In this document: positions 17,222-26,572 of the stretch, piece by piece
How positions within the stretch are numbered: position 1 is the first letter of the stretch
Layout of the letters: the number at the start of each line of letters is the position of its first letter
From: Halomonas sp. TA22
GTDB taxonomy: Bacteria > Pseudomonadota > Gammaproteobacteria > Pseudomonadales > Halomonadaceae
DNA length: 64,000 nt
Direction: 5' to 3'
NCBI RefSeq assembly: GCF_013009075.1
Contig: NZ_CP053108.1
Location: 124,001 to 188,000 of the forward strand
Program-made: the position numbers and the translations under genes
Notes under the pieces: generated by a model
Told to the model about the DNA's origin: nothing
Database searches by the model: none
Seen by the model: the letters and a program-made list of their open reading frames with translations, nothing else

Positions 17222-18691
17222 ATGTTACGTATGGCCCAAGAAGCGCTTACGTTCGATGACGTATTACTCGTTCCCGGCTACTCGAATGTCCTGCCCAAGG
17301 ATGTCAGCCTCAAGTCCCGCCTGACCCGCAATCTCGAACTCAATATCCCGCTCGTCTCCGCCGCCATGGATACCGTGACCGAGGCGCGCCTGGCGATCGC
17401 CATGGCCCAGGAGGGCGGGATCGGCATCATCCACAAGAACATGACCATCGCCGGACAGGCCGCCGAGGTGCGCAAGGTCAAGAAGCACGAGAGCGTGATC
17501 GTCAAGGACCCGGTGACCGTGGGACCCAAGGCCAAGCTGCAGGACCTGCTGGCGATGGCCGACGAGTATGGCTACTCCGGCTTCCCGGTGGTGGAGGGCG
17601 AGACCCTGGTGGGCATCGTCACCGGCCGCGACATGCGCTTCCAGCCCGACTACAGCGACAGCGTCGAGGCAATCATGACCCCGCGCGAGAAGCTGGTCAC
17701 CGTGCCGGTCGGCACTCCGCTCGACGACATCAAGGTCAAGCTGCAGGAGAACCGCATCGAGAAGATCCTGATCGTCGATGACGCCTTCCGCCTACACGGC
17801 CTGGTCACGGTGCGCGACATCGAGAAGGCGCGTACCTACCCGTTCGCCGCCAAGGATGCCGATGGCCGCCTGCTGGTCGGCGCCGCGGTGGGCACCGGCC
17901 CGGAAACCCCCGAGCGGGTGGCCGCCCTGGCCGAGGCCGGCGTCGATGTGATCATCGTCGATACCGCCCATGGCCACTCCCAGGGCGTGATCGACCGCGT
18001 GCGCTGGGTCAAGGAGCACTTCCCCGAGGTGCAGGTGATCGGTGGCAACATCGCCACCGCCGACGCCGCCGTGGCGCTGGCCGAGGCGGGTGCCGACGCG
18101 GTCAAGGTGGGCATCGGCCCCGGCTCGATCTGCACCACGCGCATCGTCGCCGGCGTCGGCGTGCCGCAGATCAGCGCGGTGGCCAACGTGGCCGAAGCGC
18201 TCAAGGCGTTCGACATCCCGCTGATCGCCGATGGTGGCGTGCGCTTCTCCGGCGACCTGGCCAAGGCGATTGCCGCCGGCGCCAGCACGGTGATGATCGG
18301 CGGCCTGCTGGCTGGCACCGAAGAGGCACCGGGCGAGGTCGAGCTCTACCAGGGGCGCACCTACAAGGCCTACCGCGGCATGGGCTCGATGGGCGCCATG
18401 TCCCAGAGCCAGGGCTCCAGCGACCGCTACTTCCAGGACAAGAGCGAAGGCGCCGAGAAGCTGGTGCCGGAAGGCATCGAAGGCCGCGTTCCCTACAAGG
18501 GCATGATGAGCGCCATCGTCCATCAGCTGATGGGCGGCCTGCGCGCCTCCATGGGCTACACCGGCTGCCGCGACATCCAGGAGATGCGCACCAAGCCGCA
18601 GTTCGTGCAGATCACCGGCGCCGGCTTCGCCGAATCCCACGTACATGACGTGCAGATCACCAAGGAAGCCCCGAACTACCGGGTGGGTTGA
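17222..18691 (+). CDS. guaB: IMP dehydrogenase
   Basis: Oxidises IMP to XMP with NAD+, the committed step to GMP. 489 residues in a TIM barrel interrupted by a CBS-domain pair (about 95-210, e.g. [16 protein letters not shown]), an allosteric purine-nucleotide site. The catalytic Cys304 is in GSICTTR and the flap region reads [13 protein letters not shown]. The ATG at 17222 ([14 protein letters not shown]) is the classical GuaB start. Forms the guaBA operon with guaA. Confidence 0.97.
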   Translation: MLRMAQEALTFDDVLLVPGYSNVLPKDVSLKSRLTRNLELNIPLVSAAMDTVTEARLAIAMAQEGGIGIIHKNMTIAGQAAEVRKVKKHESVIVKDPVTVGPKAKLQDLLAMADEYGYSGFPVVEGETLVGIVTGRDMRFQPDYSDSVEAIMTPREKLVTVPVGTPLDDIKVKLQENRIEKILIVDDAFRLHGLVTVRDIEKARTYPFAAKDADGRLLVGAAVGTGPETPERVAALAEAGVDVIIVDTAHGHSQGVIDRVRWVKEHFPEVQVIGGNIATADAAVALAEAGADAVKVGIGPGSICTTRIVAGVGVPQISAVANVAEALKAFDIPLIADGGVRFSGDLAKAIAAGASTVMIGGLLAGTEEAPGEVELYQGRTYKAYRGMGSMGAMSQSQGSSDRYFQDKSEGAEKLVPEGIEGRVPYKGMMSAIVHQLMGGLRASMGYTGCRDIQEMRTKPQFVQITGAGFAESHVHDVQITKEAPNYRVG

Positions 18692-18710
18692 TCACCAAGC
18701 TTGATGAATG

Positions 18711-18740
18711 GCGGCGGGCATAGCCCCGCCGCTCGCTTTT
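18711..18740 (+). terminator. Hairpin between guaB and guaA
   Basis: GCGGCGGG (18711-18718), loop CATAGC, CCCGCCGC (18725-18732), followed by TCGCTTTT. The stem is strong but the T tract is poor, so it may be a partial attenuator or mRNA-stability element within the operon. Confidence 0.5.
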
Positions 18741-18784
18741 CGATTCCCACGCGGCCTGTTTCGCGGCCCTAACGAGACGCTTTC

Positions 18785-20359
18785 ATGACCGATATTCACG
18801 CCCACAAGATCCTGATCCTCGACTTCGGCTCCCAGTACACCCAGCTCATTGCCCGCCGCGTGCGCGAGATCGGCGTCTACTCCGAGGTTCGCGCCTTCGA
18901 TATCACCGAAGAGGAGATCCGCGAGTACAACCCCAACGGCATCATCCTCTCCGGCGGGCCGGAATCGACCGTCGCCGAAGGCTCGCCGCGGGCGCCGCAG
19001 TGCGTGTTCGAGCTGGGCTTGCCGGTGCTGGGCATCTGCTACGGCATGCAGACCATGGCCGAGCAGCTCGGCGGCGCCGTGGAGGGCTCCAACAAGCATG
19101 AGTTCGGTTATGCCCAGGTCACGATCGACGAAGGCGACGACATGTTCCGCGACATCAAGGACCATGTGGGCCACGACGGCAAGGCGCTGCTCGACGTGTG
19201 GATGAGCCACGGCGACAAGGTCGCCCGCGCGCCGGACACCTTCACCGTGACCGCCTCCACCCCGAGCTGCCACATCGCCGCCATGAGCTGGGCCGAGAAG
19301 CGCTTCTACGGCGTGCAGTTCCACCCCGAGGTGACTCACACCTTGCAGGGCCAGCGCATCCTCGAGCAGTTCGTGGTCGGCATCTGTGGTGCCGAGAAGC
19401 TGTGGACCCCGGCCAAGATCATCGAGGACCAGATCGCCCGCGTGCGCGACCAGGTCGGCGAGCGCCACGTGCTGCTCGGCCTCTCCGGCGGCGTCGACTC
19501 CTCGGTGGTGGCGGCACTGCTGCACAAGGCGATCGGCGATCAGCTCACCTGCGTGTTCGTCGACAACGGCCTGCTGCGCAAGAACGAAGGCGAGCAGGTG
19601 ATGGAGACCTTCGCCCGCCACATGGGCGTGAAGGTGATCCGCGTCGACGCCGAAGCGCTGTTCCTCGGCAAGCTGGAAGGTGAGAACGACCCGGAAGCCA
19701 AGCGCAAGATCATCGGCAATACCTTCATCGAGGTGTTCGACGATGAGGCGAGCAAGATCGAGGGCGTCGACTTCCTCGCCCAGGGCACCATCTACCCCGA
19801 CGTGATTGAATCTGCCGCCAGCAAGACCGGCAAGGCCCACGTGATCAAGTCGCACCACAACGTCGGCGGCCTGCCCGAAACCATGAAGCTCAAGCTGGTC
19901 GAACCGCTGCGCGAACTGTTCAAGGACGAGGTACGCAAGCTTGGCGTCGAGCTCGGCCTGCCCTACGACATGGTCTATCGCCACCCCTTCCCGGGGCCGG
20001 GCCTGGGCGTGCGCATTCTCGGAGAAGTGAAGAAGGAGTACGCCGACATCCTGCGCGAAGCCGACGCCATCTTCATCGAAGAACTGCACAACGCTGACTG
20101 GTACCACAAGACCAGCCAGGCCTTCGCCGTGTTCCTGCCGGTCAAGTCCGTCGGCGTGGTCGGCGACGGCCGCCGCTATGAATGGGTCATCGCCCTGCGC
20201 GCCGTGGAAACCATCGACTTCATGACCGCAAGATGGGCACATCTACCGTATGAGCTGCTGGAAACCGTCTCCAACCGCATCATCAACGAGATCAGCGGCG
20301 TATCGCGCGTGACCTACGACGTCAGCAGCAAGCCGCCTGCGACGATCGAGTGGGAGTGA
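18785..20359 (+). CDS. guaA: GMP synthase (glutamine-hydrolysing)
   Basis: Aminates XMP to GMP with glutamine and ATP. 524 residues: class I glutamine amidotransferase domain (1 to about 200) with nucleophile Cys85 in GICYGMQ and the downstream His/Glu in [11 protein letters not shown] pyrophosphatase domain from about 210 with PP-loop LSGGVDSS; C-terminal dimerisation domain ending in PPATIEWE. Standard length. Follows guaB and ends at a terminator. Confidence 0.97.
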   Translation: MTDIHAHKILILDFGSQYTQLIARRVREIGVYSEVRAFDITEEEIREYNPNGIILSGGPESTVAEGSPRAPQCVFELGLPVLGICYGMQTMAEQLGGAVEGSNKHEFGYAQVTIDEGDDMFRDIKDHVGHDGKALLDVWMSHGDKVARAPDTFTVTASTPSCHIAAMSWAEKRFYGVQFHPEVTHTLQGQRILEQFVVGICGAEKLWTPAKIIEDQIARVRDQVGERHVLLGLSGGVDSSVVAALLHKAIGDQLTCVFVDNGLLRKNEGEQVMETFARHMGVKVIRVDAEALFLGKLEGENDPEAKRKIIGNTFIEVFDDEASKIEGVDFLAQGTIYPDVIESAASKTGKAHVIKSHHNVGGLPETMKLKLVEPLRELFKDEVRKLGVELGLPYDMVYRHPFPGPGLGVRILGEVKKEYADILREADAIFIEELHNADWYHKTSQAFAVFLPVKSVGVVGDGRRYEWVIALRAVETIDFMTARWAHLPYELLETVSNRIINEISGVSRVTYDVSSKPPATIEWE

Positions 20360-20406
20360 GGCACGCCTAGGCAGAACGCCTGACACAGTTAAGCTGACCG
20401 GGATCA

Positions 20407-20436
20407 AGGGTCTACCAAAGGGTAGGCCCTTTTTCT
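20407..20436 (+). terminator. Rho-independent terminator after guaA
   Basis: AGGGTCTACC (20407-20416), loop AAAG, GGTAGGCCCT (20421-20430; one G-U pair), then TTTTCTTT. This marks the left edge of the accessory island. Confidence 0.85.
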
Positions 20437-20437
20437 T

Positions 20438-20883
20438 TGCAATTTGTTACAGGGTTTTGTTTGCTCGGGTTAAGGTTGCCGAGACGACCGCCGATAGAAC
20501 AGGAACAGGTAGTACAACGCAGACAGGGCTGTCGCAGGGAAAGGATATCATCCCCGGGCGGTAGCGTGCTTTGACAAATAAATGCAGCCGATTTTCGATA
20601 ACGTTACCTTTGGAATTAGCCGAGAGAAGTCTTAGTGCAAAGTTCCGCTTCCGGCCCAAAGCGGACATACAGGCAAAGGCAGCATGCACGCACTTCCGTG
20701 ATATACAGCCGGCACGATGATAGGTGTTATATTGCCGATTTATACATAATGTCTAGAATTTTAAGTAGGCCGGGGTGTGAGTGGAGTGCGGCATAACACG
20801 CAGGAACTGGTCGGCACGTACATCCAATTATCGGACGGGAAATAAAAACCTATCTGCTCTATGTATTTGGCATTGGCTTAATA
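20438..20883. other. Gene-free spacer at the left edge of the accessory island
   Basis: About 445 bp with no convincing gene and lower GC than the core. It holds an inverted repeat TCCGCTT-N8-AAGCGGA at 20644-20665, the first of four related motifs in this island. The open frames across it are short and translate the repeat itself. Confidence 0.5.
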
Positions 20884-22761
20884 ATGACATTAACAGAGAG
20901 ATCACGGATGCTTAGCTTCCTCTCAAAAATTTTCGGAAATGGAAGGGATACAGATCCCCAAGAATCCACTGGCTTGACGTGTGTTGCCCACGATTCGAAT
21001 AGAAAATCCGGCAGGCGGGAACCACCGAAGGAACTCGATTGGTCCCAAGCCGAGTACGTCCCGCTGCCACCATCACCGCCTACCTGGGAGGTGGATGGTC
21101 GCGACGAGTTCCACCGTGAGTACAATGACCCATCGATTGGCCCTGTGTTTCAGGCTGGATTCAAGAACCAACACTCCAAGGTCGTGAAGCTCGCCGGTGA
21201 CCTACCTCAAGAACAGCGGCAAGGACGAGTCGGGGAGGTCATAGCCAAGGCATATGCCAAGCTGATTATGCGGCGGATGAAGTCTGGGCAGCTAGCGGCG
21301 GCGGCAAAGCAAGCTGTTGAAATGTTCGAGCGTGTCCCTGAGCACGTGAAGGACGTTGATCGCCGTCGCTTTAATCGTATCTTGAAAGAGATGGAAAAGT
21401 CAGGGAAGAAGCATGGCTACTCACCGGTGGATGTCGCAAGCCCTTCATCATTGCCGCTGTTTAAAGCATCGGAAGATGCTCCTTGGAAACTTGTAGGCGA
21501 GCGAAAGCTGAACAGTGATGAGCGGCCAGATCCTGCCTTCACTATTGCTGCCATCGATGCAAGAGGGACTTGGTTACTCGACCGTTCCGGGGCCAGTGCG
21601 GACCGATCGGAGGTAAAGAGCGTACTTCGTAGAATGGACCGACTTGGGTGCCTTGTTGGCGAAAAAGCGCTGCTCCATGATGCCTATCGAACCGGAACCG
21701 GCGGCGCCGGTTCCGGTATAGCGATCATGGATTCCAGCGGGTTGCTTCACGTCTACAACGAAGAGCTGAACATCGTAACCGAGTCAAATCTGCGCGAGGA
21801 CTCCCGTGTAGTTGATCACTTCCGGACCATCGACACGAATTACTGGGGTGAGTTCAAATCCCAGGTGCGAGCCGTGGATGTTTCTCCTGAGGGGGATCGG
21901 TACCTTTTCACGTTAGCCGACGAGACTTGGTGCTGCACGGCCTCCGGCAGAGCAGCCTGGGGGCTCGTGATGCCACTGAAGGAAGGTTGGAAGCGTGTCG
22001 TGGGACGCAGCGAGCGCTTCGGGGTAGCTCAAGAGGTTGAGGAGGCGCTACGGCTTTTCAGCTTGTCCCTACCCGTTGATCCCACGGACATCAAGCGAAA
22101 GTACCGCAAGTTGGCGCAGGCCCACCACCCGGACCGCAATGCTGGCGATCCGGCCGCTACCGAGAAGATGAAGGCGTTGAACGCTGCGTTCGAAATTTTG
22201 ACCGGTGTCGATCCGAACACGCTCGGATACGAAGAGTCTGATGTTACTTATTTCGCCCGGGCGGCTCCCGACTACGTTATGGAGCTGGAGGGCTTTCGGC
22301 TTGAGATATCCATGACCGGTGGAGTGCCTCAAGATTGGGTCTACGCGGCCAGCTTTGCTGTTGTCGGCGGTGGGGCCTATCTGGCTACTTACTCGGGCAA
22401 AGTCATCCTAGTTTCACGAGAGGGGCGACCCGAGGTGGTGTACGACATCGGGACCTGCCCGAACGAGATCGTTGATGTTGATCGGTATACTTACTTTCTC
22501 ACACCCACCCGACTTTACATCATAGAAGATAGTACAAAGCTCTCTGCGTTTCTCGATGTCTTCCAGCAGGGGCGGTTACTTGTAACGCAAGTCGGATTTG
22601 GGTTGCACACAGGAAAACGACTCCAGTGGTTCACGCATGCCGGCGTGAAAACTGGTGAATTGATGGCGAGAGACCCTATACGGACAATTTACGCAACCGA
22701 TAGTGGAGTGGTTGTCCAAACTCGACAGCATCAAGTCGAAATCCAAGGGCTTTTGATGTGA
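20884..22761 (+). CDS. Large protein with an internal J-domain, function unknown
   Basis: 625 residues. A J-domain lies in the middle (about 386-441) with the invariant HPD at 415-417 (KLAQAHHPDRN), so it should stimulate a DnaK-type ATPase. Upstream is a charged helical region (about 95-180) and then strand-rich sequence (200-380); strand-rich sequence resumes after the J-domain (465-625), reading like WD/beta-propeller blades (VDVSPEGDRYLFTLAD, FAVVGGGAYLATYSG). A J-domain inserted into what looks like a propeller is not an ordinary DnaJ/CbpA layout. No G/F linker or zinc fingers. Start could be ATG 20884 or ATG 20908. It ends 39 bp before an attC-like site, consistent with a mobile cassette. 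I cannot assign a function. Confidence 0.7.
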   Translation: MTLTERSRMLSFLSKIFGNGRDTDPQESTGLTCVAHDSNRKSGRREPPKELDWSQAEYVPLPPSPPTWEVDGRDEFHREYNDPSIGPVFQAGFKNQHSKVVKLAGDLPQEQRQGRVGEVIAKAYAKLIMRRMKSGQLAAAAKQAVEMFERVPEHVKDVDRRRFNRILKEMEKSGKKHGYSPVDVASPSSLPLFKASEDAPWKLVGERKLNSDERPDPAFTIAAIDARGTWLLDRSGASADRSEVKSVLRRMDRLGCLVGEKALLHDAYRTGTGGAGSGIAIMDSSGLLHVYNEELNIVTESNLREDSRVVDHFRTIDTNYWGEFKSQVRAVDVSPEGDRYLFTLADETWCCTASGRAAWGLVMPLKEGWKRVVGRSERFGVAQEVEEALRLFSLSLPVDPTDIKRKYRKLAQAHHPDRNAGDPAATEKMKALNAAFEILTGVDPNTLGYEESDVTYFARAAPDYVMELEGFRLEISMTGGVPQDWVYAASFAVVGGGAYLATYSGKVILVSREGRPEVVYDIGTCPNEIVDVDRYTYFLTPTRLYIIEDSTKLSAFLDVFQQGRLLVTQVGFGLHTGKRLQWFTHAGVKTGELMARDPIRTIYATDSGVVVQTRQHQVEIQGLLM

Positions 22762-22799
22762 AATCCACAGGTCAAAAGTGAAAAACGGTGTCATTGGTG

Positions 22800-22873
22800 A
22801 GCTAACAACAGCGTCAACACGGGCCGATTTTCCGCTGGCGCTCCAAAGTCGGCCGGTTACGTGGGCGTTATGC
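22800..22873 (+). mobile_element. attC-like recombination site (integron cassette end)
   Basis: A 74-bp imperfect inverted repeat just after the J-domain gene. The outer boxes are AGCTAAC (22800-22806, one base off RYYYAAC) and GTTATGC (22867-22873, one base off GTTRRRY). The arms pair through GGGCCGA / TCGGCC with extrahelical bases, as attC sites do. No integrase is in the window. Confidence 0.5.
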
Positions 22874-22953
22874 AGTGCAAAAGGGTGAGCTACCGTGCCA
22901 ATTGAAATGCCAGTAGAGTTACGGTTCCCGATGGGGGAACGACTCCGTTAACT

Positions 22954-23737
22954 GTGGGAGCGGTTCAAGACTTTATTAGTCTTGCTCGAAAGGCCTCATC
23001 TAGCACCATTGGTCGCCAACAGATTATTGAAAAATATAAGGGGTTCTTGGCTATTGCAAGTGGTGACCAGTACGCCAACAGCTCCAGTCTGTCGTGGGCT
23101 GAATCAAATCTGGAAAATCATGCCGAAAAAGCTGCGTCTGATGCACCTGGATTCATTGCCGCTTTTTGTGATGCATGTGAGGCGCTAGAAAATTGGGGAG
23201 TAGCTGTTCCCGGACACCAATACGTTAACAATATTCTTGAGAAACACTCGGTTCCGTTTAGAGTTATCGATAGCCAACTGGCGGCCACTGATGAGCACAT
23301 TTCACCACCGGATCCTGTGATTGAAACAGCAGAGTCAACCGTTTCTAGAGCGCTGGCTGATGCCAAAGCATTAGTTGGTTATTCTGATGCTTCAAGTGCA
23401 ATAGATAGAGCGCATACGGCATTGCACGGTTACCTGATCAAACTTTGTGGCAACGCCTCAATACCAGTAGAGGATGATGCTTAATTATCGAGAGTATTTA
23501 AATTGCTGCGCCAATCTCATCCCGCTCTCTCCCCTGATGGACCGAGAGCGTCGGATGTTACTAAAATACTTCAATCCTTCGCGGCTTCAATTGATGCATT
23601 GTCCACTTCGTAACCGGGCCAGCTTAGCACACGCAAATGAACTCTTGGATGAACCGGAAGCAACAGTGGCACTAAATGCCGTGTATACAATATTTCGATA
23701 CATTCAGGACTGCATCAAGAGGTTCGGCAATGCATAA
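22954..23737 (+). pseudogene. Broken abortive-infection family gene
   Basis: From GTG 22954 the frame encodes an Abi-family protein whose C-terminal domain begins SRALADAKALVGYSD and AHTALHGYLIKLC. A TAA at 23482-23484 interrupts it, yet the same frame continues with family-like sequence (FKLLRQSHPALSPDGP, VTKILQSFAASIDALST). Near 23608 the reading shifts by one base into RNRASLAHANELLDEPEA and ends at TAA 23735. So the gene has one nonsense codon and one frameshift, unless unusual recoding occurs. The final TAA overlaps GCATAAC, a possible left half of an attC site. Members of this family are linked to phage defence by gene neighbourhood and annotation; activity here is unlikely. Confidence 0.75.
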
Positions 23738-24082
23738 CCATGCGCTGTTGTCGGACAATTTTTCCACCGCTGCACGGTTCAAAAATTTCCGGAAAGCTTC
23801 GCGCTCATAACCTGAAAGTCAGCTTTTGGCCGACAGGTGAACTTTAGACTATCCTTAATTCTTATGAGGTCGGACTCGGCCTAAAAAGGTCGTCCTGCTA
23901 AAGGCTGAAAACGTTTCGGTCTTATGGTTTAGGATCATTTTCGTTATGCGATAAATTTATAATTAATATAAGGGATTTCCAGTAGTTGGGGCTGTGTGCG
24001 GTAGAAAAAAATTGTTTAGCGCATGTGCGAGTTAAGCTTGGCAGACAATCACTCAGCCTAATGGCTCCGAAGGGTCTAAAAA
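23738..24082. other. Spacer with degenerate repeats, no gene seen
   Basis: A/T-rich, with a half attC-like start (GCATAAC at 23732-23738 followed by a GTCGGAC box at 23750) whose right half is not found. The motif GTCAGCTTTTGGCCGAC at 23818-23834 is the second copy of an island-wide spacer motif. No open frame looks coding. Confidence 0.4.
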
Positions 24083-24250
24083 ATGAATGATTTTAGAAAA
24101 ACAAATAAGCCAATAGTTCTGAAATCGATACGCGGCCGGAAGAATTGGGTACCAATGAAGTGTGAAGAATGTGGAAAGAAATCCTGCTTCACCACAACAT
24201 ATAAACGATCGAACACAGGTAAAGTTATAGTTTGCAATGTAAGCCAATAG
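24083..24250 (+). CDS. Small putative zinc-binding protein
   Basis: A 55-residue product, MNDFRKTNKPIVLKSIRG onward, with a CEECGKKSC cluster at residues 27-35 and another Cys at 51 (VIVC). AAGGG lies about 8 nt before the ATG. The TAG stop is followed in the same frame by C-G-I-I-Q-K and a TGA at 24299, so a second zinc-ligand Cys may have been lost by a nonsense change. Function unknown. Confidence 0.4.
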   Translation: MNDFRKTNKPIVLKSIRGRKNWVPMKCEECGKKSCFTTTYKRSNTGKVIVCNVSQ

Positions 24251-24332
24251 TGCGGGATCATTCAAAAGGGCATCAGAAACGGGGGAAGTTTGACGCAATG
24301 AATATGGTGGTTGGGAAAAGTGTCAAAAATTG

Positions 24333-24370
24333 ACCTAACAAGACAGCCAACGGGACGCAGCAAAGCTGCA
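24333..24370 (+). mobile_element. Left half of an attC-like site
   Basis: ACCTAAC (24333-24339) matches the R'' consensus RYYYAAC exactly and is followed by AAGACAGCCAACGGGACGC, the usual layout of an attC left arm. The expected complementary right arm and GTTRRRY box are absent; only a small GCAGC-AAA-GCTGC hairpin follows. Probably a truncated site. Confidence 0.35.
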
Positions 24371-24721
24371 CTTGATGGGTGCATTACATAATTCTTCGCC
24401 GAACGTCTGCTCTTGGCCGAATGGTGAAATTCAGTCTATGCTGATGGAGTTACGTGGGCAGCTGACGCCCCTGAGCGGACATGGTGGCAAAGAGAACAAG
24501 CACGTTCATCTGTGTTATGCAGCGTGCGCGGTGATTGGTTCAATGCCGCCGAGCTATACTTAATGCGCCTATATTTCAGTGCCTTAATAAGGCTGCGGGC
24601 GCGCGGCATAATATTCTTGAACGCGTATGCGTGTTCAAGTGGAATATCGATTATGCTACATAACACAACTGTTATGCGGCGCGGAAGCCTTTGACTCGTT
24701 CCTGAAACAGACAACGCCTAA

Positions 24722-24845
24722 ATGGAGATCAACCGGTTAGACATCTTCTCCATCCCCGTAAGCGACCCACAAGCAGAAATCCATTTATGGGGACACGTTG
24801 GACTTTGAGGTCGTTCGAGTTGATCCCACCCGGAGGTGCCGATGA
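24722..24845 (+). pseudogene. N-terminal remnant of a VOC/glyoxalase-family gene
   Basis: ATG 24722 starts MEINRLDIFSIPVSDPQAE, typical of a VOC (glyoxalase/bleomycin-resistance) protein. The next segment of the family, YGDTLDFEVVRVDPT, is in another frame, and the sequence stops at TGA 24843 where the glycosyltransferase start begins. So it is a short frameshifted remnant carried with the glycosyltransferase. Confidence 0.5.
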
Positions 24846-26074
24846 CCCGCATCGTCATGACCGCCATGCCGGCAGCTGGCCACGTCAACCCCAGCGCGCC
24901 GCTGGTCCGTGAACTGGTCCGGCGCGGCATCGACGTCACCTTTTACGTCACCGAGGAGTTCCGCGCTGTCGTCGAGCAGTTAGGGGCCACCTGCCGCGCT
25001 TATCCCGACGGCACGATCTCCTCCAATGTAATTGCCGATGCCACCGCTCACGGCGGATCGGCGAAGGTCGTTCAGCGACTGCTGGAGGCGACGCAGACGC
25101 TGTTGCCGCTGCTGGAGTCCGAGCTGCGGGAGGCCCCCCCGGACGCGATCATGTTCGACTCGAACGCCCTATGGGGCCGAATGCTCGCGACCAGCCTGCG
25201 CCGTCCGGCGATCTCTCTTATGACCACGATCCTCGTCGACGCATCCGTGTTCCGCAGTTTGACTGTACGCGAGCGTCTTGCCGTAGTGCGGGAGACCGCG
25301 ACCTCCCTGCCGGGAATCCTCGGCGCGCGACGACGGCTGCTGCGAAGCGCCGGTCGTGACCTCCTACCATCGAGTCCGGTGTTCCCGACCCGAGGTGATC
25401 TAACAATCTTCCCGATTCCTGCATGGATCCAATCTCCCGATGACCGGTGCGATGCGAGTAGCCACTTCGTCGGCCCTTCCATCGATACCGAGTTGCGCAG
25501 CGAGGAGATCGACGAGCAACTTGAACGCCTCTTTGGAGACGAGGTCCCCCTGGTGGTGGTGTCCCTAGGGACACTGCACCGCGGCGGCGAAGACTTCTTC
25601 CGATCCTGCATCGACGCCTTCGCTGCGCTGCCCGCGAACGTGCTGCTGGTCGTCGGCCGTGCCATGGACCCTGCCGATTTCGAATCAGCGTCGTCGAACA
25701 TCGTGGTACGGGCCGTCGTGCCCCTACTCGCGGCGCTGCGGCAGGCGGCGGTGTTCGTGACGCATGGCGGAATGAACAGCGTGCTGGAGGGGCTCCACTT
25801 CGGCGTGCCGATGGTCGTTATCCCCCAGCAGGTCGAGCAGTTCCTTATCGGCCAGGCGGTCGCGGACCGTGGCGCGGGTCTTGTGCTGCGCCATCACCTC
25901 AGCGGGCAGAAGATCGGCACGAGGGAACTACGGGCAACCGTCGAGGCACTGCTGGATGATTCGTCTTACACGGCCTCGGCCCGCACTCTTGCAGCCACCC
26001 TGCACGAGGGCGGTGGAGCAATGGAGGCAGCCGATCAGATCGAACGTCTTCTCGGCGAGCCCGCTGCCATGTGA
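24842..26074 (+). CDS. MGT-family glycosyltransferase, possibly macrolide-inactivating
   Basis: A 410-residue GT-B (family 1) enzyme similar in layout to OleD/Mgt macrolide glycosyltransferases, which attach glucose from UDP-glucose to the antibiotic. The C-terminal nucleotide-sugar site is clear: FVTHGGMNSVLEGLHFGVPM then IPQQVEQ. The N-terminal segment MPAAGHVNPSAPLVRELVRRG is the usual acceptor-domain start with a His. The ATG at 24842 has GGAGG 5 nt upstream. Its GC is far higher than the A/T-rich spacers on both sides, and codon use looks actinobacterial, suggesting recent transfer. The acceptor cannot be deduced; other small lipophilic acceptors are possible. An attC-like site lies 130 bp downstream. 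Confidence 0.82.
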   Translation: MTRIVMTAMPAAGHVNPSAPLVRELVRRGIDVTFYVTEEFRAVVEQLGATCRAYPDGTISSNVIADATAHGGSAKVVQRLLEATQTLLPLLESELREAPPDAIMFDSNALWGRMLATSLRRPAISLMTTILVDASVFRSLTVRERLAVVRETATSLPGILGARRRLLRSAGRDLLPSSPVFPTRGDLTIFPIPAWIQSPDDRCDASSHFVGPSIDTELRSEEIDEQLERLFGDEVPLVVVSLGTLHRGGEDFFRSCIDAFAALPANVLLVVGRAMDPADFESASSNIVVRAVVPLLAALRQAAVFVTHGGMNSVLEGLHFGVPMVVIPQQVEQFLIGQAVADRGAGLVLRHHLSGQKIGTRELRATVEALLDDSSYTASARTLAATLHEGGGAMEAADQIERLLGEPAAM

Positions 26075-26108
26075 GGGAGAGACTCCGCCCCGGAGGCGAC
26101 TCGTTTGG

Positions 26109-26144
26109 GATGGCTCTATAGATGGCTCTATAGATTCCTCTATG
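26109..26144 (+). repeat. 12-bp tandem repeat, three units
   Basis: GATGGCTCTATA twice (26109-26132) followed by the degenerate third unit GATTCCTCTATG (26133-26144). It lies between the glycosyltransferase stop and the attC-like site. Confidence 0.8.
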
Positions 26145-26207
26145 TCCATCTACAAGCCTCGGCGTTGCGGCCCGGGGTGTGCTCAGTAAATGAGCCGCAT
26201 GGCTTCC

Positions 26208-26328
26208 GCATAACCAGTCGTTCAAGCGGACGCGCCGCTGGCGGGCGTTGCTTCTTTCGAGCGTCAGTGCTTCCTTGCCATAGATTGAATGTTGGCGTTT
26301 GGCGCGCCGCTTAACTCCGGTGTTCACT
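26208..26328 (+). mobile_element. attC-like recombination site, well formed
   Basis: GCATAAC (26208-26214) opens a 121-bp element. The left arm CGTTCAAGCGGACGCGCC pairs with the right arm GGCGCGCCGCTTAACTCCGG (26301-26320) with unpaired bases in only one arm, which is diagnostic of attC architecture. The terminal box around 26322-26328 (GTTCACT) departs from GTTRRRY. A long variable terminal structure lies between. This is the best attC candidate in the window. Confidence 0.62.
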
Positions 26329-26338
26329 GGGAGGATTT

Positions 26339-26464
26339 TTGCAATACGGAACCGAAAAATATAGGAAGCTATTTGAGCAGATGTCTCCCCAAGAAATTGA
26401 GGAGATGAACCGACTCAGTTATGAGGAACACCAACGGCAAGCCGAAGCCAGGACACATCGATAG
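26339..26464 (+). CDS. Small hypothetical protein right after the attC-like site
   Basis: 41 residues from TTG 26339: MQYGTEKYRKLFEQMSPQEI then EEMNRLSYEEHQ. GGGAGGA at 26329-26335 is a strong ribosome site but only 3 nt from the TTG, so the exact start is uncertain. Charged and helical, no recognised domain. Its place immediately downstream of an attC-like site is where a cassette gene begins. Confidence 0.4.
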   Translation: MQYGTEKYRKLFEQMSPQEIEEMNRLSYEEHQRQAEARTHR

Positions 26465-26572
26465 ACTTTTCTCACTATCATTTTCAAATGCGAATTGATG
26501 GTCAAAATTCATTAACTTTAATGACTTTCATGTGCCTTTTACTGAACATGACCTATTTGTCCTAAAAACAGC

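Noticed and set aside
18692-20242. 516-codon minus-strand frame opposite guaA
   Set aside because: Shadow frame of a GC-rich gene; the plus-strand product is a complete GMP synthase.
20447-20689. 80-codon minus-strand frame containing MSALGRK
   Set aside because: The segment is the translation of a palindromic spacer repeat, a common source of spurious proteins.
24333-24516. Complete attC from ACCTAAC to GTTATGC
   Set aside because: The distance is about 180 bp and the arms do not pair; only a left half is credible.
24372-24563. 63-codon plus-strand frame in the island
   Set aside because: No ribosome site, no family likeness and it spans a degenerate attC/repeat region.
26109-26144. CRISPR-like array
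   Set aside because: Only three 12-bp head-to-tail units without spacers; no cas genes in the window.
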